A DNA stretch of 64,000 bases from Heterobilharzia americana (Eukaryota > Platyhelminthes > Trematoda > Strigeidida > Schistosomatidae): the NCBI GenBank assembly GCA_944470555.2, contig OX104130.1, positions 62,563,160 to 62,627,159 of the forward strand, written 5' to 3'. The translations under genes and the position numbers were made by a program. Shown here piece by piece: positions 11,101 through 26,100 of the stretch. How positions within the stretch are numbered: position 1 is the first letter of the stretch; every line of letters begins with the position of its first letter. The notes under the pieces were generated by a model that saw only the letters and a list, made by a program, of their open reading frames with translations, had not been told where the DNA came from and did no database searches.

Positions 11101-14100
11101 ATACATGTTGTTTGGAATAAAACGATTATTATTATTATTGTTACGCGCAGAGTTTTACTGCCTTGATTGTGTGTAAAAAATTGATGGTGTCCATAGACTT
11201 ATCTGAGAATACATTAAATCAACTGTCAGATGTAAAAGACCGCTTCACGAGGCTCTATGAATACATTTCCTACTGAAAGCTGACGTTCAATAAACTAAAG
11301 TAAACAAAAGCCAATTGTATGACTTATAATAACCTGAAATATAGTATTTCAGAGCATTCACGTTTGTTATACACTGTGTAGAAAGGCGTAGGGTACCTGG
11401 ATAACAACGATCAGATGCGAAACATCAGTGCTTAGAGATTCTAAGAAGTATGATTCAAAATCGAACACATAGAAGACTAATACATTCATTTTTTACCGTT
11501 CGCTACAATTTAAATACCTTACAGCTCTGTGGCTGTTTTATCCCTGCGAATACTGTTATTTTCACCCAGAATCAGAATCAACTACTCAGCTACCTTGTGC
11601 AAATTTGTGCGGTAAGCAGTGAACTACATCTAGTATGCGATGGCTAATGATACTTCCTGGTTCCCTAAACCTCAGTAAGCAGAGTGATATTTGAATTTGT
11701 GACCTATTTGGTTGAAAGTTATCTCCGCGTTATTATCACTATACCATCCTTAGGTTTCTCTTCCACTGTAGCTGTATAATGTTGCAACCTGTGATGATGT
11801 ACTACTATACGAGTTTCTAGAGTGAAACATGTATTTATGCTGCAGTTATGAAGTCATCTAATTGTAATGATGCCAACCTCATCATTATCTCGTGTAAAAG
11901 TCTTGGATAGAACATTACACCGCGTATTTTAACACCATGACGAGATTCAATTGTTTTTACTAATAACTTTGGGCTAAATCATTCAATTTATTTATGGCTG
12001 GATCTTATCACATTCAAGTACTTTTTTCATAGACAACATCTGTAGCTGAACTTATTTACAACAAGGTAAAAAGGCCATCCATTCATCATTTGTTGACTAC
12101 TGTCTGTAACTTTCACGTCATTTAAGGAAGTGAGTATAACAAATTAATCAAAACAGCCATAATCTTAGATTAAGTTCCTACTTTGAAACTTTTATGATGA
12201 CCAAATGCTGCTGAGCTGAAGATGTAAATCAAAAGAAACAGAACAGAATTAAAGTTTTTTTCACAACTTTCTTAATTGAATAAAAGGCCATATTAACCTT
12301 TGTGAATAGTTCAGAAGCACTTATACTGATTACTTGCATTACCCCATATTATCACCTAGTGCATAGTATAGAAAAATGAACTGATGGATACGGGGTTTAA
12401 GTCTCAGTGGGGGGTCCAAGTACATCTAGCTGACAAGCCCAAAATAGGATGAAAAGCGTGTGTTAGATTCCACTGCTAGTCATCGAAATATGCTACAATA
12501 TACTGAATATCCAGGCAGTATTGAGGGATCCGTTTAGGAACCCACCTGCCAATAGCAATCAAGAAACCTGACCCAGTCTACACTGGGGTCGGGAAATTAC
12601 AATTATCAATAAAGAAAAATGACTTACTCTAGTGATGTAGAATTGCTTTCAGACACGTTGTATGATGTTAAAGAATTAGGATAATATTGTCTTTCAATAA
12701 AAGTATCCTTATTATTTTCAACTTTACTATCAGTATTATACTTCGAATTATTTTTATCTGATTTAATTGTGATAATACGGACAGCATCAGATGACTCTTC
12801 AGATGGAGGAGTTGAAGTTGATGGACAAAATAATTGAAATGAACAATCAACAAATTGTGTATCACCATCTAAATCATTTAATAATTCCCAAACTATTTTA
12901 GGTTCATTGAGTAGACCCATATCTGTCACTAACACGTATATAGAATCCTACAAAATAAAATGAAATCTTTGCATTATTCACTCTGCTGTAAACTATTGCA
13001 GATTTAATGACCAAATTTATAAATATTTCTGTCTTCTTACTAAATAAGGAAAGCCAACTTGAGTATCATGGTGACTTAGTGACTAAACATGAACAAGTCG
13101 AAATTTTCAAAGAATTCTTGTCAGAGGGTGCCGAAGGGTAAAGTTCCCGACTGTAACACAGTGTCACAGATTCTATTATCGAAAAATATGAGTTTTAGCA
13201 AACGTGTACTGCTACTGTGACTTAGTAGGACAAGCCGCTTGAGGCTCAGTGTTAATGGAGCCATGGTTACCCCTCGCTACCACTTCAGATTTGTCAACCA
13301 GGTAGAAACAATGAGCAGTAATACATGTAACTTATAGCTTATAGCCTAGTATATAAACCTGTATCGAATTAATGAGTTATATTACATACCCTATTGAGAG
13401 ATTGCAATTGCTTTCTGAGAAAACGAAATCATGGCTATTTAATAGTTCCCAGCGCAATAATGTGTAGAATATGTTGTCGGTAAATTCATTTCGTCAGATG
13501 CAAGAAGTATTGGAAGACTTCACTCAGCAAGTAGCTTGTCACCTACTGTATGAAGGAATGTATGGACGCTAACGTGAGTTTTCTAATATGAACGTATATA
13601 ACCGTTGCATTCTGTATTCATCAACTGCATAAACTAAAACGGTTCTTTCCTCATGATTAGCAGAGATTCAGCACATTGGTTAATTTCTTTCAAATGAACG
13701 GAATATTGAAGATATTCTTCTTGATAAAGAAACAAACCACTATAGTACTAGTTCTGAATACACTCTTTATTTTGTAAAGACAGCAATTAGAAATTTCATA
13801 AGGAATGTACTATGAAGGTACTAGTCAGTTAGGTGGATCAGTTAATAATGCAGTCTTCGGAAATATCCTGATCAAGCTTTAGATAAGTCAAATAAATATT
13901 TGGAAATAACAACTATTTCAAGGTGATATTCATCATGGAATGATATTAATTGGAGAACTACTGGAAGCCTGGGAACACTGGACAGCTTTTCCATCCTGAT
14001 ATGCGACTCATCAGAAGTACGCACCCATAACCCCGCCGGGGATCAAACCCAGAACCTTCAGGCTCCGCAGTCAGCCCAATGGATTGATATACAATGGTCA

Positions 14101-17100
14101 TTTCGTACTTCTATCTGTTCAAGATCTCCATCCGGTGTCGTCGTTGAGTAACCGTTTTCATCATGAAAAATTTGCATTGAGACTAAAAACTTCTTCCTAT
14201 TCTATTCCTGAAAACCATGCACTTACAGAATACTAAGGGTGCTATACTTGATTTGATAAACAATAGAAAACACTTCATCATTAGATGAGATATCATCGTT
14301 AGTGAAACAAAACCCAAAATCAAACCGATGAAATAGATTTTTTAAAAACACGCTATATGGTTGGCACCAACCAACAACAACAAACTCCAATCACCATCAA
14401 CGGGAGAAACTTAAAGCAAGTAACCTCCTTCACCTATCTAGGAAGCACTGTTTCAACTACAGGCGCCACAGGCACAGACGAGGATGTCAAAGTCAGAATC
14501 GGAAAAGCAAGACAGGTGTTCATTAACTTGAAACAAGTGTGGAGATCTTCTGAACTCAGCATGTGGAACAAGATCCAGATTTTCAAAACCAACGTCAAGT
14601 CAGTGCTTCTGTATGGCTCAGAGACTTGGTGCGTTACGAAAGGGAATTTCAGAAAATTACAGACATTCATCAACAACTGCCACCTACGCTGGCTCATCAC
14701 TGAAGCTCAGATGGTCAGAATAATGAGAATAAGCTACAAGGAACTCTGGACTGGCAACGAACCAACCAATAACCCTTCACCCAACAAATATGCAGTGGAA
14801 GGAAGTGGAGATGGATTGGATTGGGCATACACTGAGAAGGCCGACTGGGGACATCACGTGCCAGGCCAGGCACTTGAGTGCAACCTAGATGGGAAGCGTC
14901 GAGTTGGGCGTCCCAGGTGAGGGTGACATGGAGGAGATCGTGCGAGGAGGAAATCAGAGCTTCTGGGCTATCGTGGAGCCAGGTTCAAAAGATTTCAGAG
15001 AACAGAGTGCACTGAAGACGTGCTACTGAAGCCCTATGTTTCATTAGGAACCCAAGGGACAAATAATAATAATAATAATATATAGTTGACAATGAATTAG
15101 GCTAGTCAACAACAAAAACTTGATTAAGTCTTGTTTCTTATCATTTTATATATATTAAGACAAAGAAGGCATGAGTGAACTTAAGTAACGTGAAAGTAAA
15201 CAAACAAGCTTAAAGTAAGCTGAAGGATGCATACATATACTAATCAATGAGCACGGTCAATGTGGAAGAAATTAAGGTCACACGAGTTCACGTGACTTGG
15301 AATTTGTTTTTCAATCTTTTATTTTGATACTTCTATTTAGTTAGATTAGTTTTATGAAAATAGATAATTGTTGTTGAAATTCCACTATTTCTCCACATTT
15401 AATCAATTTTTATATTATAATGACTTGATACTTCTAGTCGTTGTCATGATGGTTAGATCCAGTTTTTTTTTCTTCCATCTCATGCAAAATGATTTAAAAA
15501 AAACAAATTCTCTCTCAGCATATGGATGTACATAAACGACTATAGACATAAAGTTACTTTGGGAAACATGAATAAGTTCAAGAAGTTTGATATTCAGGTG
15601 AATCACTCCTATCAATAACACAAGTTAACATACATTATTTAATTCATTAAAATAACCAATTACCCTCAAGTCTATGACGAATATATATAACAATACTATG
15701 CGTGGTAAAATATGGAATTATTGTTTAAAGTATGCGCTAAGAGAGTTGCGAGTAGAAGGGTAGAAATCATCTTCACAATGTTAAATAACACAAATGAATG
15801 TTGAAAAGACAATAAGTATAATCCACCTACGGAATCCCATTACTTCTTTCACTAATTAACAATTTATTAGACACTTTAAAAGAATGATCATATGGTAATG
15901 ATACAAGTATAATATACATGATCCAAGAAAAGAAGAGGATAAACATTTCTGGTAATTAAATATCAGTCCAGCTATTGAATATAAGCCTGGTTGGTCAAAA
16001 AACACTAGTGACCTTCCAGTTACGACATCAGGTTTTGTGATGCAATCAATCCCATTTCAACAAAGCATTTTATGCAGATTTAACCATTATCTGTATAAAT
16101 AGTCAAGTTGTCTCTTACCTTATGCTTTAATATAGTGCTAAAGTGATTATTTCGAAAAAACACAGCCAATTCTTCATCGCGTAAAGTTGAAACCAATTGA
16201 CTTAGACCATGGAATGTCAGTTGGGAACCACTTTGATTTAAAAACCATTCAATAAGTGTACCTGTTATGTGAAGCCAAAAAAAAATTAAAGTTTCAAAAA
16301 AGGTAAAACCTGATACAAAGTTATCATATGGCTAGCAAAATGAACAAACATGTATAGCCTAGTCTTTTGACTGCTATTACTGTTGCAGTAAGAGCTACGT
16401 AGAACGATGCAGATAAGCACTATATACAGTAACGTGGAGAGTGGCACGGATGGGATGGTGAGAAATCAGCCAGTAAGACCTTACAATATTGAATGATAAT
16501 ACAAAGAAAAACTGGATGGAATAACATGTAGGACAGGAAATCATTTGCAAAGGGATAAGAGTTTTACTAATATCAGTGTTATTTATTTATCGGTTGGCTT
16601 TTGTCAGCTTATGCCACCTCTGGCGCAGCCACAATATCACATTGTCGATCATAGGTCGAGTGCATTGTGTTGCAGTCCACTCTGTTCTATTGTATGACTT
16701 TGAAACATGACCATTAAAGATAGAAGACACCAGAAGGGTTCAAGTGTTTGACCACCGTTGCCTTCTTAGCATAGACTGTGTTTCGTGGTGTCATCACGTG
16801 AGTAACGCAGAAGTCACGTGTAAAGCTTTAGGGAGGAAAGGTAAGACAGTTGATGAGGTTGTGAACCTTCATCTAATGAGATGGCTGGTATAAGAGGTAT
16901 GTATATGTCTAACCACCCTCTGCCTCATTGCACAATGTTGACCGAAGTAGGTTCAAGTTGGAAAAAGGCTCACGGCGGCCAAACTAAAACATGACATCAA
17001 TGCATGAAGTTCTTAACTGTTTTTTTTTAGCTATGTACGGCAACGCAGACTAGCCGATTTGGGTCCACAGGAGAAGAGAAACCAGTGTTTGGAGACTTTA

Positions 17101-20100
17101 GGTGATATGGCTAAGAACCGACGTCAGTGGCGCAGATGTATACACACATTTCCCACATCTTAACCGCTATGCCTAATCTCATCATTTTCTCACTCCCCTT
17201 TCCTCTCTTTTACTACTTTCTGCTTATTTTGACTGATTTCTCGTTTCTTCGCCTTCCATTTTATTGCTTTCTGCTGATATGAAGCGTGGAAACCCGGATT
17301 GTCATGCAATAACGCCTAGTTCAATGTGGATCTTGATGACGAGTTTTACCAATAAACGATTTTGACCGTACGTTAGTTAGACTTCACTGTTTGCGGCTGG
17401 TCTTATTGAGAAAAAAATATTTAAAACACGGTGATAAGTATCTGTAGATCAGGTTGCAAAACATTTTGAAACATAAGTCGCACGTTTATGCAATTTTAGA
17501 CAGTATTTTACTCTCCCTTCTGAAAAGATTTTATTACATTAAGGAAAGTGCTATTTATTAGTCGAAAGTTGATGAAGAATGGAAGCTGAAAATGTTGTTT
17601 TTATTTCAGTAAGAGTTCTTAGTTGAAAATGTTGTTTACGGATAGATAAGATATAAAACCACTAAAAATAAAGTACCAAAGACACCCAAATTATCTACAG
17701 TAAGCAAAGGAAAATCATCAGTGAAAACAAAAACACTTAAAAATATTGATAACAGGTTTATATTAGTTAAAGGATCATGAAAAACCAACAAGCATTGGAT
17801 AGCCGTTACGTCATAGTTCCTCCCTTTACAATAATGTGCACCCATGATGTAATTCACGAACAACCTAGAATAGTCAAGTATCGCAGACACTTTGCTACAG
17901 TTCAATGATAAAGGTAGAATCCAATGTGTTGTAATCTGCTTGGTGGTTATTGCTGGAGTCCAGGATGCGCGTTTCATTCCATTTGGAATTTGTCAGCTGG
18001 ATGTACCTGCACCGCAGTGAGCGATGTTGTTCCCACTGGGACTCAAACTCAGTGTCCATCGCCTCAAACGCCACAGCGTTATCCACCAGATCACTCTAGG
18101 ACGACAGCAACCTCTAATGCAGCAGATTTCAGGTATTGTTTGATACTTGTACTACGGTCGAGTATCACAGAACAACACGAATCACCGGGGTGTAGGTACA
18201 TCCAGCTGAAAGGTCCCAAGTAGGACGAAATGCGCATCCTGGATTCCACTGCTAGTCATTAAACAGACTGCAACATAATGGATAATCACATGGTATCGAG
18301 GCATCCGCATAGGAGCCCGTATGCCAATAGTGGGCGAACAATTCGACCCAGTATCACAGTGGAATCTAACAGTTCACATTTTTCGAATTCTGTTAATTCG
18401 TGATTATGACGATGACACTATCAGTAAAGAACTAGATAAAAGAGGATCAAACAAAAGCGGCAAACATAAATTGATGGTGTTTAAAAATAAAAACAAATGA
18501 GTAGTTTGGAGTGAGATAAACCATAAGTTCATCTGCATCCATATAATGCGCCTTAAAGCATTTTAGACCAAAAGAAGCAGTTGAATAAATCAACGATTTG
18601 CTTGACATTCGGTTCTGACAGTGAACTTTTTCACATTTCACTCTTACTTCAGTTAGAGTAACAGATTGATGTGATTGGTAGCTCAGTATGAGTAACACAC
18701 ATCCCAATGATATCAGGGACTACAATTTTGAAACTTCATCTGAGTTATGAAACACTTTATAGTTACAAACATTTTTTTTTCTCTGTGTACTATGAAACAG
18801 TAAATTCGACAGTTCATATATATCTGCATATCTCATTCTTAAATTTACAGACAATGCAAGCTGAAAATGTATCTGTTATTGGGGTTAAAATAAGCCAATG
18901 TATATATGTACTGATTTTATTGATAAAAATTCTCTTCCGATATTACTAACGCATTCGAGGTAGTAGATTCAACGAAAGTGTCATATCTATCAAACTAGAA
19001 AGAGTTTAGTTTAGCTACTGATCATAAGATAAATTTAATCAGTGTACAATTCAATAGAATTTCTTCAAAATGAGTTGCAATTCTCTGTAGCCAAATAAAA
19101 GAGTTAAATAAGGTTATTTTTGCAATTTATTACTCCAATAAGATGCATAAAACATAGTTGTATAGATAAGTAAGATCAGAAACCAATGGTTTCAACTACA
19201 TTGACTACGTTAACAATAAAAAGAAGGATACCTAAACAGTAGTTCGTCGGTATATTTGAATGCAGTATACTGGATAGTGATATGATGATAAAAGGAGAAA
19301 CTTGTTGCTAACACTTAAAAGATAAAAGACAGTAAATAGCCTAGTGAAATAAAAATGACAGGATGACTGACTAGATTTGAATGTCAAGCTTTCTACCCCC
19401 ACCCCTTAAACCAAAAAACTTTTTGAATGTATTTAAATATTTACACCCCAAAACCTGATAACAATGCATACCAGTCCCAATTGACATACTTAAAAGCAAC
19501 ATATCGAGGTGCAGATAGAAATTAGGGAAAACAAAGAAAGAATACAATAAACCATGATTGAAAGGTGAGATACAGAAAATAGTATGTATGACTTAGGTAC
19601 ACATAAGCATGAATACATCTGCACCAAGTGTGATTGATTTGAAACCATATCGCGTAGGATACCACCGTTAATTTCACTTGTCTCACGGGCTTCAACATAG
19701 CAAAAAACAATAGTTAGAAACTTCATGTTTCAGTCTTATCAACTTCAGTTGTTTTTTAAAACCTGATCCAAAGTCAGACTACTGTGGTAGATAAAGTTTC
19801 AGCATAAAAATAACGCGTTCCGGCCAATTTGACCGATGGAAGTGTACAACCTTAAAGACTGATTTACTCAGGTTTGATAGAAATGAAGGGTTTTCCGTAG
19901 ATGACCAGCAGTGCAACACTGATGCCACTCTCGATATGGGAAGGGGGAGATTAGAAATGATTGGTTCTGAAAATAGTACACTCCCCTTTATTTTACAGCA
20001 TACCGATAACGGTGATATGCGTCCATAGTCGGATTTGCACAAAACAAACTTAACTATCAAACTTCCAAAATAACCATGTGTGATCGATCTCAACCAGATA

Positions 20101-23100
20101 CTCATTGGGGTCTGTGGTCACGCAAGAACCCTTTTTCTCCAGGTACCTCAAGAAGAAATAGCCTTCCACCTTCTCGGTAGCTATGGAGTGTCAATATACT
20201 TCACGATTCTGTCAGCACTCAAGTTATTTCAGGTCACTGTCCACCTTTCGCAACCTTCTAATATTCTTTCACATTTCTCAGTCAGTATTCCTACACCATC
20301 TTCAATTGATTCAACCTCTGCAGCTCCATACAATGATTTGACTACACAGAACAGCATCTCTGGTTTCCTGAAACCACGCTCCAAACTACAGATTGGGGCT
20401 TTTAATGTCCACACCCTCTGCCAAATCCCCCAACAAGCATCGCTAGCAAAGACTGTAGCATCTCTGGTCATGGATGTATGCTGTATTTGAGACACGCATA
20501 TAGAACGCAAGTACGGTTATTCGCTTTACCTCACCCGATCAAAATGGTGAATCGGCGAAATTCCCCTTGAGAGTTTCTAGGGGGTATCATGAATAGTCCT
20601 CTCCCTCTTGCCGCAGATGTAGGTAAAGCAATAAAAAGGTGTTAAGGCAGAAGGTTCACTTCTCGACTGTGACATGTGTGTTGTTCAACTGAATGGAGCA
20701 GTGAGAACTAAGGAATAGTGGGACTCGCATTCGTTTATTTGTAATCTCTGCTTCTCTGCATCTATTGACTGTAGTTTTGAAGAAGTGAAGGGTGAGTTCT
20801 ACGGGAAGCTGTCTAGCGTCCTACTGAAAGCCTTACGTTTAGATGCAGTTACTGTTGCAAGTGGGTAAGCTAGGTCGGGCAGAAAGATACTTAGATGGGA
20901 CTTTCCAGCGAAACGAACAGATAACACCGATGTCCTACTATAACTATGCTCAAACAACTATTTATTTCTTGCTAGTAAGAACTTCAGATGAATTGAGATA
21001 CTGATTGTCTGAGGCGGTGGTGTCCAGCAACCCCAACTCAAGGAAACATACAGATAGACCATACTGCTATCGGTTGTCGATGGAAAAGACCAGTGGAGGA
21101 TTTTCACTCCACCAAAATAGGATCCCCAAAGCATACAAAAGTTGAGAAAGCCTTAAGTAACCTGAAACGATGAACAGCAACAGGGCCAGATGGACTTATG
21201 CCAGAGGTATTGAGGGACGATAGTAGAGAATCATTGATCCAATTAACAAAAGTGTTAACTAGTGTATGGGAGTCCGATAGCTCCTTTCTGATTGGTTTTA
21301 ACCACTGGTTATTCCACTGTTTACGAAACGTGAGACGTCCTCCTGTGATATCCAAAGGGGAATCAACCTGACGAACATATTGTTTAGCATTCAACATTCC
21401 ATGGTCACTAGACGTCTGAATGGTGCTCGGAAATTGCAAACCCAGCTTCAGGTCTGGCTGTAGGTGTATCGACCACATATATTCACTCTCCTGCGGGTTC
21501 CAAAATACAGGCACATTTACTGACGCTCGACACTAGCTGCATTTCTCGAGTCCGTCGATCGAAAGATCTTATGGTGACGTCTCTCAATCTGCTGAAGGAT
21601 AGGGTGTTAGTTGCAGAAGCAGTTATAATGTATTTGGCTGTGGTAAAATCTTTCGTTAAAATATTTGTCCTCAATATTGATCGAATAAAAGATGGGTAAC
21701 AGGCACATTTACTGACGCTCGACACTAGCTGCATTTCTCGAGTCCGTCGATCGAAAGATCTTATGGTGACGTCTCTCAATCTGCTGAAGGATAGGGTGTT
21801 AGTTGCAGAAGCAGTTATAATGTATTTGGCTGTGGTAAAATCTTTCGTTAAAATATTTGTCCTCAATATTGATCGAATAAAAGATGGGTAACAAAGTGAA
21901 ATATTCGGTAACCTGATTAGTTATTGTTTACCATTAAACTAAGCATTTTTGGGTTATTCTGTTTCAATAATAGACATCAGAAAATCGTTATTCACCGATT
22001 CCCATCTACATAAACCTCACAGCCCTTTACACATACTACCAAAAAAAAATGAGGATGTTTCTTTTCAAACAGAAATGTAAATTTAACTTACTTCTGTATA
22101 CATCTTCAGAGGTTTGAGAAGATCTAAGTCGAAGTAATTCTTCAGTTAACTGATTATAGGTTCGTTTGCCAACAGTCATCGCCAAATCATGTTCATCAGG
22201 ATCCACAAGCCAACCATGGTAAATGTGTATGTTGAACAAATCAAATAAACTTAATGTGGAAGTGTATTCGAAGTCTGAGACACTTGAGAAGTAATAAGAG
22301 TGTATATTGAAATTTTAACATTATGATTCTAATGTAATAAAGTAACTTTTTAAGATATCATAAGTAAAATTTATACAAAAAACCATAAGAAGAGTTCTAA
22401 AACATGTTTTTGAACTAAATGTAAAATGTGAGGAATTAAAAATACTACCTATCTACCGAGGATAAAATAGGTAGGACAGAGTGTGAACTTGTCACACTAA
22501 GCTGGATAGATAAAACAGTGTAGAATGCACTTTTATTCAGTTTATAAGGAGTCTAATAAGTATTAAAGATTCTGACATGAGCAGAATTAATGATTGAGAT
22601 CATATGGTATGTGTAATGGAATTTTATCAACTACTGTACCACTGGGTTGACGTAACTGGTCAAACGAATGAAATAATCAACAAACCCAACTATACTTCCT
22701 ATGTCGATGTAAAGTAATCTAAGGTAATCATTATGTATTCTGCAGGTATCGAACAACTTTAAATCTTTGATAACCAGTTTAAAACACTTTACACTCAGTT
22801 AATTTGTTTTTCGACTATTTAGTCTAAAACAATGATGAACGAATTCCCACTAAGTGACGAATGAGACGAAAAATATCCAGGAAAAAAAACTATTGAATTT
22901 AATCCAAACGATACTTTAAAGATACCATTTTTGTAGGGTAAACTGACAGATTAATAACAAGGAAGTTTTAACATGGGCTAGTTATAACCAAGCAACATAC
23001 AAATAAAGTATTGTTGATATTAATAGGTGATGCCTCAAATACAAAAGTTGATAAGATGATTAAGAAAAGTTAATACACAAATCAACCAGAAATATAAAGG

Positions 23101-26100
23101 TAATTAATTAAAATTCAGCTCATAAAAACAAAAGAGGAACTCAGAAGTAAAGATGACTCAAAAAAATACGGAGAAACTGTCAACTTAATAAATTTCAGTG
23201 GGTAAGTAATAAGAGCATCACACACATAAACAGGTTGGTGAGACTACAAGTTGACAAAAAGAAGATAGACAGGTATCACCTATTAAGGATTATTCTTCAA
23301 GCCGGTATAGTTTTCTCAACTCCTGAAGCCCATAATGCATCCAACCGTCAATGCAATATTCAGACTGTAAAGACTCAACATTCTTCAGATAATCATTTCA
23401 ACTAATTGTGAAGATGATAATTGGAAGTACTGAAGAATTTAAATGCTAAACTTTGGAAATCAAACATTACAATGATAGAATGTACTCGAACAGTTTAACA
23501 TAATATCAAAGTTTGTCCAACGGTTCCACGAACAAGAACCTTAAAGTTTTGAAGATCATAGCGGTAAGCATAATATATCCCGTACTCCCCTGACTAGCAT
23601 GGCTGTCTTTAAGACTAAGGCAATCGATAATTACAGCTCAGAGGTTCATTTGTTACACTGGAAAATTAGAGAAGAGTTAGAGAGAAAGATTAAGCTTAAG
23701 AAGCTAACCAAAGAGTTAAGGAAGCTAGGGGTTTAGATGAGAGTTTTTGGCTTTGGACAAAAAAACTCAGTTAAAATGGGAGAACTTGAAAACAAACCAA
23801 CATATTGTCATATGAATACTCAATGATTTGTTACACAGAACAATGAAGTTTATAGTCACACATCATCTTCAGGATCATACCTTAGACCACATTGCACACT
23901 GAAGAGCATATCAATTTTCGACGGGTTTAATGTTAGAAGCATTACTTTCACATGTATGTCTAAGTCAAAGTTAAGTGAGAATGGTGCCAAAAACACGCAA
24001 GAGGATACCATCTGATGTCTTTGCCTCAAAGTATCGATAGAAAAAGTAGTTTTAGCAAAACTATCTAGAAACTACTGGCCCAAGTACAAATCTGTAGACA
24101 TTGAAAACTTATATAGGAATTTGCACTTACACGTATATAAACCAAACGCCATAGCTTCTGTTATAGTGAATATGAACTCCATGGAGTGTTACTAAACTCA
24201 TATTTACAACGCTATATAATTTTGCTAAGCAATCTTAGTGCAGGAAATATCTATTTCTTTTGAGCAGGAATTCACTTGGTGTAGGCCCGTTGTTGCGTAA
24301 CAAAGACTGGACTAACTTGTGTAATACAATACAATAATTTATCAAATACTTCCTAATTCCTAAAACTCCTATTGACAATGAACTGATCTATCTCTACGGC
24401 AAAATGACCAGAAACTTTAATAATTCTTTGGTTTAACTAAACTAATCAGTTACTTAGTAGGGATCAGTATCTTACTCGAATCACTCCTGATACAAATCTC
24501 TCATGAACGGACATCAGTTGGAAGAACATTGAAGACCTGGCAGTACTGAACAACTGTTTCGTTCTGTTTCGAGACTCCTCAGCAGTCAGCACCCATGAAC
24601 CCGTTAGAGAGCGAACCCAAGACCTTCAGGTTCCATAGCCAGTACGTTACCATTGAGTCACTGGGTCGGAACCCAATGGTCCATATCTCCTACATCTATC
24701 AGTTCACGATATAGCGCGATCTACATTCGATTTCGTCGTCGACTAACTGTTTTTATGTTCGACATGGTGGACTCTACTGGTCACGACTTCTCATTGGAAC
24801 TTCGGGAATCACCTCTCAAAGCTGATCACCAATCAGCGCTAGATTAATTCTATCTGGAGGTTTGTGGAGTTTATTGGTTGATTTTAGGTTAGAATTGGTC
24901 ATGGATTGATACCAATTGGAGGAGCATTGGAAACCTGGGAGGACTGAACAATTATTTCGTCCTGCCTTGGGACCCCTCGGCAGTGACTAACCATGACCCC
25001 ACCAGGAATCAAACCAAGGACCGAGTTTCTGTGGCCAGCACGTTACCATCCCAAACATTTGAGAATGTTTGGTATGCGGTTCCCACCACCCAAATGCAAG
25101 TTTTTGCTCCAGGACTGGTCTTCAGCGGTGCCGCGGCTAACAATAGAGAGTGAAGTGATTGAGTGTGTTGACCACTTCAATTACCTGGGAAGTAGGATCA
25201 CACCTACTCTGGTGGCTCAGTTGCCGATGAAATCTCTGCACAAATACAAAATATTCGATTGGCTTTTGCCAATTTACACCACCTATGGCGCCGCCGTGAT
25301 ATTCCTTTGTCTATTAAGGGTCGCGTGTACTGCACACCAGTCCGCCCTGTTCTACTCTATGGCTGTGAAACATGCCCATTGAAGGTGGAAGATATGAGAA
25401 GGCTTCAAGTGTTTGACCACCGTTGCCTGCCTTCGTAGTATAGGCCGAATTGCGTGGTGTCACCACGTGAGTAATGTAGAAGTCAGGTGTAGAGTTTTAG
25501 GGAGAAGAGGTAAGTCAGTTGACGAGGTTATGAACCTTCATCGATTGAGATGGTTAGGACACATACTGCGTATGCCTAGTAGCCGATTGCCTTGTCACAC
25601 AATCTTGGCTGAAGTAGGCCCAGGCTGGAAAAGGGCCTGAGGTGGCCAGACTAAAACATGGCACCAATGTTTCAAGACTCTGACTGTTGATTTAAGCCAT
25701 GTGGGGAGATGCAGACTAGGTGGTTGGGGTCCACGGGACAAGAGGAACCAGTGGTTGGAAACTCTAGGGGATATGGCCCAGAACCGATGTCAGTGGAGCA
25801 GATGTATACACACATTATCCTCATTTTAACGACGCTATATTGAACCTCACCATTTTGTCACTCCTCTTTTCTTTCTTCTCGTACTTTATATTTCTTTTGA
25901 CTGCGTTCTCTTATCTTCATCCTTCACCTCATTACCTTTCTACTTGATGAACTGACGTGAGGTGTGGCAACTAGAACTGTTACACAGTAATGCCTGGTCG
26001 TATGTTGATGATAATGATGACGTTACCATTGAGCCACTGGGTAGGAATTCAATGTTCCAGTGTTCCTGCAATCAATTAATAAATCTCCACAAACCACCAG

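Noticed and set aside
12624..12935. A stand-alone 103-aa protein
   Set aside because: It is exon 8 of the MINDY gene read from an internal codon. The acceptor at 12948 and the phase place it in the larger gene.
21483..21866. 127-aa minus-strand protein with a 64-residue internal repeat
   Set aside because: It is the antisense of the decayed RTE-B RT domain across the 192-bp tandem duplication. The sense strand shows RT motifs.
22036..22239. A stand-alone 67-aa protein
   Set aside because: It is most of MINDY exon 6 plus intron sequence.
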